A stretch of 37,530 nucleotides of DNA. Origin: Myxococcales bacterium (GTDB lineage: Bacteria; Myxococcota_A; Polyangia; Polyangiales; Polyangiaceae). The DNA lies in NCBI GenBank assembly GCA_013297655.1, contig JAAFHV010000064.1, positions 1 through 37,530 of the forward strand, read 5' to 3'. This document shows, piece by piece, positions 33,321-37,530 of this stretch (position 1 is its first letter; each line of letters opens with the position of its first letter). The notes beneath the pieces are model-generated. The model ran no database searches. It was given only the letters and a program-made list of their open reading frames with translations, and was not told the DNA's origin. A program made the translations under genes and the position numbers.

Positions 33321-34766
33321 TCAGGTAAACCAGCTCTTCTTCGCCTTCATCGCGACGCCGATCTCCTTCACGCGCTCGCCGATCTCGGTCGCGCGCACTT
33401 CGCTCTTCGTGTCGGCTTCGCTCGTCGCTTCGGCGAGGGAGCGCACGAGGTCCTCCACCTTCGCTACGCGCGCGACGATCGCGGTCCCCACCTCGTCGCG
33501 GAGCGCTCGCTGCACGTCTTTGACCGCCGCGAGCACGGGGACCATCGCGTCCACCTTCGTTCGCATCTCGCCGACGAGTCGGTTCAAATCGGTCACACCG
33601 AGCCGAACGTCGTGCGCCTTCACGTCGATCGAGAGGCCCTCGATCGCCCCCTTGAGCCCCGCGATCGACGAGAGCACGAGCTCGCGATCGGTCCTCGCGC
33701 GGCTCTCGATCGCGCGTCCGAGCTCGGTGCGGAGCTCTTCGTTTTGCCGGTCGAGCTTCGCGGACAGCTCGTCGTGTTGGCGCAGGCTCGCGACGCGGAC
33801 GGCTTCGATCGCGCGCTCCAGGACGCGCGCGTCGCCCACCTTCTCCTCGAGCGCGGAGAGCGCGCCGGCGTGTGCGGCGAGGGCGGTCGCGTGGGTCGCG
33901 AGGCCGCGTAGCGTGTCGTCGGTCCCGTTCGCGACGCGGGCGGAGAGCTCGCGCGCGACGGCTTCCATGGCCTCGGTGCGCTCGCGGAGCTTCGTGATAG
34001 CGGCGTGGGTCTTCGTGGACTCGTCCGCGACTACCTTGCCGAGCGTCGCGAGGGCCTCGGCGTGCGCTCGCGCGAGGCGCTCGTCGAGTCGCGCGGTGAA
34101 GCCCCCTTCGACGCTCGCGGCGTGGCGTGAGATGGCGTCGGCGAGCACGTCTTTCAGCGCGGCGAGGAGGGGGGTCTTCGCTCCGACCTCGGCGCTCTCT
34201 CGTGGGCCGTCGACGGGGAGCTCCTCGAGGCTGACGAGGAGGCCCTCGATGGTGCGCGCGAGGGTCTCGACCACGCCTTCGCCGCGGGTCGCCGAGGCCG
34301 CGAGGTGGGGCCAGCCGATCCCGAGCTCCTCGACGATGGTCGCGGGCATCCGAGACTGGGCGACGTCGGTCTTGTTCACTTGCACGACGACGGGCACCTT
34401 GTCCGACACCAGCGCTTCGCGGACGAGATCGACGAGCGCCCGGTTGCGCGGGCCGGCGTCGGGGCTCGCGTCGAGAACGAGCACGATCGCGTCGGCGTCG
34501 CGCACGAGGGCCGTGGTTCGCTCCGGCGTACCGTCGCAGGGGGCGACCACCTCGACGGAAATAGGGAAGTCGCGGAAGCTCGTCTCCGACTCCCACGCGA
34601 GGGAGAGCACCTCGCCGTCGCCGTGTTTTTGCCGGGAAGTCGCGCGAGCCTTCGGGGTGGCGCGGAGGCCGAGCTGCTCGAGGTTCTTCGCTTTGCCAAC
34701 GCCGAACGGGCCAACGTACGCGATGCGCGTCTCCATCTTCCGCTCGCGCACGTTGAGGTAGGCCAT
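33321..34766 (-). CDS. MglA-like GTPase fused to a long helical (coiled-coil) C-terminus
   Basis: 481 aa. ATG 34766 with AAAGGAGAG about 5 bases upstream. Residues 1-200 resemble an MglA-type GTPase: YLNVRERKMETRIAYVGPFG, P-loop GPFGVGKA (19-26) in which the usual Ser/Thr after Lys is Ala, VVAPCDGTPE near switch II, and guanine motif VVVQVNKTD. The P-loop change would weaken Mg2+ binding and may make it a weak or inactive GTPase. From about 215 to 480 the protein is almost entirely helical, with heptad-like patterns suggesting a long coiled coil, ending in a basic tail. First gene of the minus-strand operon and directly behind the sigma-54-type promoter. It could be a scaffold or localisation factor. 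Confidence 0.85.
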   Translation of the reverse strand: MAYLNVRERKMETRIAYVGPFGVGKAKNLEQLGLRATPKARATSRQKHGDGEVLSLAWESETSFRDFPISVEVVAPCDGTPERTTALVRDADAIVLVLDASPDAGPRNRALVDLVREALVSDKVPVVVQVNKTDVAQSRMPATIVEELGIGWPHLAASATRGEGVVETLARTIEGLLVSLEELPVDGPRESAEVGAKTPLLAALKDVLADAISRHAASVEGGFTARLDERLARAHAEALATLGKVVADESTKTHAAITKLRERTEAMEAVARELSARVANGTDDTLRGLATHATALAAHAGALSALEEKVGDARVLERAIEAVRVASLRQHDELSAKLDRQNEELRTELGRAIESRARTDRELVLSSIAGLKGAIEGLSIDVKAHDVRLGVTDLNRLVGEMRTKVDAMVPVLAAVKDVQRALRDEVGTAIVARVAKVEDLVRSLAEATSEADTKSEVRATEIGERVKEIGVAMKAKKSWFT

Positions 34767-34801
34767 CGTCTCTCCTTTTGCCGCCGAACCCACCGGCTAT
34801 C

Positions 34802-34816
34802 GCAACGCGCGTGCCA
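34802..34816 (-). promoter_or_regulatory. Sigma-54 (-24/-12) promoter for the GTPase/Roadblock/kinase operon
   Basis: On the minus strand the sequence reads TGGCAC-GCGCG-TTGC, a full match to the sigma-54 core (GG and GC separated by 10). With -24 at 34814, the start would be near 34790, leaving a 24-nt leader that contains the Shine-Dalgarno before ATG 34766. The geometry is right, and an activator with an intact GAFTGA loop is encoded in the same island. This is one of the best-supported regulatory calls here, though not experimentally tested. Confidence 0.72.
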
Positions 34817-34856
34817 TCGGCGATTCGCGAACGCTGCGGGGAATCGTGGAGAGGAA

Positions 34857-34925
34857 GTCTGGAAGCTGGACGAACCGCCGTTCGAGATTCGGACGTTCCA
34901 GGTCGCGTCCAGAATCTGGACGAAC
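34857..34925. promoter_or_regulatory. Enhancer-like cluster with 17-bp perfect palindrome
   Basis: CGTCCAGA-A-TCTGGACG at 34906-34922 is a perfect palindrome. CTGGA or TCCAG half sites occur at 34859, 34866, 34897, 34908 and 34916, and CTGGACGAAC is repeated at 34866-34875 and 34916-34925. The palindrome centre is about 124 bp upstream of the predicted minus-strand sigma-54 start and about 88 bp upstream of the plus-strand one, both usual distances for an NtrC-type upstream activating site. The binding protein is inferred. Confidence 0.6.
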
Positions 34926-34975
34926 GGCGCGGCGGAAAAATCGAGGTTCCGCACGCGCAGCGCCCGTTCCGTGGA

Positions 34976-34991
34976 TGGCACGCGCGCTGCA
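34976..34991 (+). promoter_or_regulatory. Divergent sigma-54-like promoter before the receiver-PATAN-Roadblock gene
   Basis: TGGCACG-CGCG-CTGCA keeps GG-N10-GC and matches the consensus except the first T of TTGC. It nearly copies the minus-strand element (TGGCACGCGCG shared). The predicted start near 35002 would leave a leader of only about 6 nt before ATG 35008, and the Shine-Dalgarno (GAGGTGA at 34994-35000) would be upstream of it, which weakens the call. Confidence 0.4.
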
Positions 34992-35007
34992 TTGAGGTGA
35001 ATCCACG

Positions 35008-36231
35008 ATGGCCAACGCACCTCACGTCCGACGCGTCCTCCTCGTCGACGACGAAGAGGCGCTCGTCTGGTCCCTCGCGAGCCGCCTCGCGAAGGTGCGG
35101 CCCCAGTATCAATTCATCACCGCCAACGACGGGACGAGCGCCCTCGCGCTCATGCAGGAAAACCAAGCCGATTTGCTCGTCGCCGACATTCGCATGCCGG
35201 GCATGAGCGGGATCGATCTCGTGCTCGCCGCGCGAAGGGCGCGCCCAGACTTGCCCGTGATCGTGATGACGGCCTTCACGTCGTCGGACGTGCAGCGCCT
35301 CTCCTCGGGGCCGTTCACGGGCTTCCTCGAGAAGCCCTTCGAGTTCGACCGTTTGCTCGAGCTCGTCGACCGCGCGCTCGTCCCTCCTCCACCGCGCGCG
35401 GTGGGGTTCTCGGGCGCGATTTCGGTCCAAACCCTCCCCGACATCGTGCAGCTCTACGTGCTCTCCAGCGCGACGGGCATGCTCTCCATCAAGCACCACG
35501 GCGGGGAGGGGCAGGTCTACTTCGACCGCGGCTCGATCCGTCACGCCGTCACGAACAGCGCGGTCGGCGACGAGGCCTTTTACGAAGTGATGCAGTGGTC
35601 CGGCGGCGAGTTCTCGATGCGTGCCGGAGCGACGACACACGAGGCCTCGATCGTGACGAACTGGCAGGAGCTCCTCATGGAGAGCTGCCGACGAATCGAC
35701 GAGACGCGGCGCGAGGAAGAGCGCCCTTCGCGGACGGGCTGGACCGAAGCCCCGCCCGCGCCCGACCCGCTCGACAACGAGCTGGACACCTTCTTCCAAG
35801 ACTTCGGCCCGAGATCCAAGAGCGATCCCGCGCCGCAAGAAACGCAACGAACGGAATCATTGGAGGCCAAAATGAACATCAAGGACAGTCTTTCTAAGCT
35901 CAACCAGATCGACGGATTCGTGGGCGCGGCGCTCGTCGATTCGGAGAGCGGCATGCTCCTCGGGCAGGAAGGCGGCGGCGGCCTCAACCTGGAGGTCGCG
36001 GCGGCGGGCAACACCGAGGTCGTCAAGGCGAAGCGCAAGACGATGGGAAACCTCGGCCTCAAGGAGACGATCGAGGACATCCTCATCACGTTGGGCAAGC
36101 AGTACCACCTCATCCGCCCGCTCCGTGGCCGTCCGACCCTCTTCTTCTACGTTGCGCTCGATCGCGCCCGTGCGAACCTCGCGATGGCGCGTATCGCGCT
36201 CGCGGACGTCGAAAAGGACCTCGTCGTCTGA
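35008..36231 (+). CDS. Receiver - PATAN/DUF4388 - Roadblock fusion protein
   Basis: 407 aa. ATG 35008 with GAGGTGA about 7 bases upstream. Receiver 8-125: VLLVDDEE, phosphoacceptor Asp60 (VADIRMPGMSG), conserved Thr88 (VIVMTAF) and Lys109 (FLEKPF). PATAN/DUF4388-like 133-235: FSGAISVQTLPDIVQLYVLS, GMLSIKHHGGEGQVYFDRG, WSGGEFSM. A disordered linker (240-288) precedes a Roadblock/LC7 domain (289-407; KLNQIDGFVGAALVDSESG, KETIEDILITLGKQYHLIRP, FFYVALDR). An internal ATG at 35872 (Met289) has its own Shine-Dalgarno, so a separate Roadblock protein may also be made. Divergent from the GTPase operon. It probably links phosphorelay input to the MglA-like GTPases. Confidence 0.9.
   Translation: MANAPHVRRVLLVDDEEALVWSLASRLAKVRPQYQFITANDGTSALALMQENQADLLVADIRMPGMSGIDLVLAARRARPDLPVIVMTAFTSSDVQRLSSGPFTGFLEKPFEFDRLLELVDRALVPPPPRAVGFSGAISVQTLPDIVQLYVLSSATGMLSIKHHGGEGQVYFDRGSIRHAVTNSAVGDEAFYEVMQWSGGEFSMRAGATTHEASIVTNWQELLMESCRRIDETRREEERPSRTGWTEAPPAPDPLDNELDTFFQDFGPRSKSDPAPQETQRTESLEAKMNIKDSLSKLNQIDGFVGAALVDSESGMLLGQEGGGGLNLEVAAAGNTEVVKAKRKTMGNLGLKETIEDILITLGKQYHLIRPLRGRPTLFFYVALDRARANLAMARIALADVEKDLVV
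35862..35874 (+). promoter_or_regulatory. Internal ribosome-binding site and start for a free Roadblock protein
   Basis: GGAGG at 35862-35866 lies five bases before ATG 35872, exactly at the beginning of the Roadblock domain (MNIKDSLSKLNQ). It is a better initiation signal than many in this window. If used, it yields a 119-aa Roadblock protein ending at 36231, from the same frame as the fusion. Confidence 0.55.
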
Positions 36232-36295
36232 ACATGGTCCCGTTCGGCTCACTCGCGCGTGCGACTCGCCCGCGCGAGGAGAGGCACGAACCGTC

Positions 36296-36637
36296 ATGAT
36301 TGCGAAGCGTTCGCTCTTCGCGCTCGCGAAGGGGCTCGAGGGCGTGCCGATCTTGGGCGCGCTCGGAGGAACCTCGGCGGCGCGGGCAGGCCTTCGTTAC
36401 GGAGACGTCCTCCTCGAAGTAAACGGGAGGAGGACGCGATCGATTGAGGAATACATCGAAGCGAAGGACCTCAGGCAGGGTGGGATGAGCGTCGTCGTGT
36501 TCCGCGCGGGCGAGCAGATCGCGCTCGACTTCACGTACTCGGGGGGCCCCGTAGAGCCGACCAGTTTCGTGAGCGAGCTCGTCTCGATGCGCGTGGGCAC
36601 GCAAGATGAGGGGCCCGACCCCACCGGGACGGCCTGA
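36296..36637 (+). CDS. Small stand-alone PDZ-domain protein
   Basis: 113 aa. ATG 36296, about 9 bases after a GAGGAGAGG ribosome site. After a short helix, residues about 20-85 form a PDZ domain of the bacterial protease type: LGGTSAARAGLRYGDVLLEVNGRRTRSIEEY, then MSVVVFRAGEQIALDFTY. There is no signal peptide, protease domain or membrane segment, so it is probably a cytoplasmic peptide-binding adaptor. It follows the receiver-PATAN-Roadblock gene by 64 bp on the same strand, and likely belongs to the same transcript and signalling group. The partner is unknown. Confidence 0.78.
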   Translation: MIAKRSLFALAKGLEGVPILGALGGTSAARAGLRYGDVLLEVNGRRTRSIEEYIEAKDLRQGGMSVVVFRAGEQIALDFTYSGGPVEPTSFVSELVSMRVGTQDEGPDPTGTA

Positions 36638-36646
36638 GCGAGCGAA

Positions 36647-37015
36647 TCAAACCTTCGTGGAGCGCAGCGCTGCGGCGAGCTTCTTCGCCGCGTCGAGCGC
36701 GTGACGAAGGGCGTCGAGCGCGTTTTGTCTTTCGTCCGGGCTCGCCTCTGGAAAGAGGGGGCGTGAGGGGTCGGCGGAGGCGAAGGCGAACTCGGCGTAG
36801 TCGAGGCTCGCGAGCACGCCTGCGAGGGCGTTGTTCACGCGGTGCTCGTTCTCGGCTCGCTCACAGAGGGCCACGCGCGTGGTCTCGAGCAGCTCACGCA
36901 TGCGCGCGATCCGCGCGTCTTCGTGGAGATCGGGGCGTCGAGCGAGGTCGTCGAGGTGCGTCCGCATCTCGTCGACCGCCGCATTTTCGAAGGCGAGAGT
37001 GTCCGGTCGGCCCAT
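36647..37015 (-). CDS. Small helical protein with a DHp-like histidine motif
   Basis: 122 aa from ATG 37015; the longer upstream extension lies in leader-like sequence. The protein is all-helical: AAVDEMRTHLDDLARR, ARIARMRELLETTRVALCERA, then ENEHRVNNALAGVLASLDYA, and a final helix DERQNALDALRHALDAAKKLAAAL. The H-R-V-N-N-A-L segment resembles the H-box of histidine kinases (H-E-x-N-N-P-L), but no ATPase domain follows. It may be an orphan dimerisation/phosphotransfer-like domain or a decoy for a receiver. It converges on the PDZ gene with 9 bp between stops. The family assignment is tentative. Confidence 0.55.
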   Translation of the reverse strand: MGRPDTLAFENAAVDEMRTHLDDLARRPDLHEDARIARMRELLETTRVALCERAENEHRVNNALAGVLASLDYAEFAFASADPSRPLFPEASPDERQNALDALRHALDAAKKLAAALRSTKV

Positions 37016-37281
37016 CGCGGAGAGCCTCGCACGTGAAATTTCGGCTGTCGAACCAGGGTTTTCCAAGAACGACCAGCCGTCGCGAAAAAGTGTTTGACGG
37101 ACGGGGCGAAAAGCCTCAAGTTCCGCCTCCCCGAACGGCAGGCACCGCCTGCAGAAGGGGCTCTCTCGAGGGCCAAAAGGCCCAAAATGCAGCGAGGCAG
37201 GCCCAGCGAAAGCAGGCAAGCCGAGTACGGGTGAAAGCCCAGCAGCGAGGGAGGCACCGAAAAGAAGAGTTAAAAAACTTC

Positions 37282-37310
37282 TTGACGATGCAGGGCGGAG
37301 AGAGCAATCT
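37282..37310 (+). promoter_or_regulatory. Upstream tandem promoter candidate of the same operon
   Basis: TTGACG (37282-37287) is preceded by GTTAAAAAACTTC and followed by GCAG, like the downstream module. The -10 candidate 17 bp later (CAATCT, 37305-37310) is weak. Similarity to the downstream module is the main support. Confidence 0.4.
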
Positions 37311-37329
37311 ACGCCGCCCTAACGGTCCA

Positions 37330-37345
37330 CGAGACGAAAGTCTCG
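37330..37345 (+). other. GNRA-tetraloop hairpin in the leader
   Basis: CGAGAC-GAAA-GTCTCG forms a perfect 6-bp stem with a GAAA loop, between the two promoter candidates. It would be present only in transcripts from the upstream promoter. Confidence 0.55.
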
Positions 37346-37423
37346 AGCGGCCGTACCGGAGTCGAGGTCCATCTTCACGATGAGCAACGATGACGGGCTC
37401 CGAAAAAGAACGAAACAAAGTTC

Positions 37424-37452
37424 TTGACGGAAGCAGAAAGCGGATGTAGAGT
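37424..37452 (+). promoter_or_regulatory. Strong sigma-70-type promoter, probable rrn P1/P2
   Basis: TTGACG (37424-37429) and TAGAGT (37447-37452) with exactly 17 bp between, matching 5/6 and 4/6 of consensus, preceded by an A-rich stretch (GAAAAAGAACGAAACAAAG) that could act as an UP element. Transcription would begin near 37459 and enter the presumed rRNA leader. Confidence 0.65.
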
Positions 37453-37530
37453 TCGCGCCCCGCGCAGCGGGTTCCGGAAACGGAAAAGCTGCCTCGGTCC
37501 TTGAAAACTGAATCGTACGCAACACTTAGG

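Larger units (their letters stand above)
37016..37530. other. Upstream region of a probable rRNA operon
   Basis: 515 bp without a convincing gene. It contains three TTGACG hexamers (37094, 37282, 37424), two within a shared module (AANTTCTTGACG followed by GCAG), A-rich blocks, a small GAAA-tetraloop hairpin, and at the very end CCTTGAAAACTGAAT, a sequence commonly found just before or around bacterial rRNA genes. The rRNA genes themselves would lie beyond the window, so this is inference. Confidence 0.55.

Overview
This is high-GC DNA from a Gram-negative bacterium, most likely a myxobacterium-like member of the Myxococcota. The signs are many lipoprotein genes with Asp/Ala/Gly-rich linkers after the lipobox cysteine, MglA-like GTPases with Roadblock partners, a sigma-54 activator, an FHA-GGDEF protein and TonB-dependent uptake. 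No taxonomy search was possible, so this is inference.

Layout. (1) 43-5141: exported lipoproteins: an alpha/beta-hydrolase, a small lipoprotein, and a convergent three-gene minus-strand run (carboxypeptidase-regulatory/ThuA-like, isolated STN domain, endostatin/DUF1554-like). (2) 5431-11767: an alkaline-phosphatase/sulfatase-fold lipoprotein ending in a perfect 123-bp tandem duplication, a thioredoxin-MauG fusion with an NHL-repeat partner, an ATP-grasp protein and a single-pass membrane protein. (3) 12014-14160: a lower-GC two-gene cassette, ABC-type ATPase plus TOPRIM-like protein, which looks like a horizontally acquired anti-phage system. (4) 14229-19195: divergent NmrA-like reductase and LysR genes, a sterol desaturase-type hydroxylase, an 18-copy CTCGT repeat, a SUKH-family gene, a decayed copy of the hydroxylase, and a membrane protein. 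(5) 19258-24475: a tightly overlapping operon FHA-GGDEF, GH1 glycosidase, TonB-dependent receptor. (6) 24593-26384: a short-chain dehydrogenase, a conserved-looking hypothetical gene and tRNA-Pro(UGG), followed by about 800 bp with no convincing gene. (7) 27202-36637: a signalling island. It holds an NtrC-type activator, a histidine kinase with a LOV-like sensor, two MglA-like GTPases, Roadblock and PATAN/DUF4388-like proteins, a receiver-PATAN-Roadblock fusion and a PDZ protein. (8) 36647-37530: a small DHp-like gene and then what looks like the promoter/leader region of a ribosomal RNA operon lying just beyond the window.

The most interesting region is the signalling island. The five-gene minus-strand operon (GTPase, Roadblock, PATAN-like, GTPase, LOV-like kinase) is preceded by a near-perfect sigma-54 promoter at 34802-34816. 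A very similar element faces the opposite way at 34976-34991 before the receiver-PATAN-Roadblock gene. Between them lies a 17-bp perfect palindrome within a cluster of CTGGA/TCCAG half sites, well placed as a shared enhancer. The NtrC-type activator, with an intact GAFTGA loop, is encoded at the far end next to the kinase. Together these suggest a self-contained circuit in which a possibly light- or redox-sensing kinase and its sigma-54 activator control GTPase/Roadblock polarity-type proteins. The second most interesting item is the ATPase/TOPRIM-like cassette.
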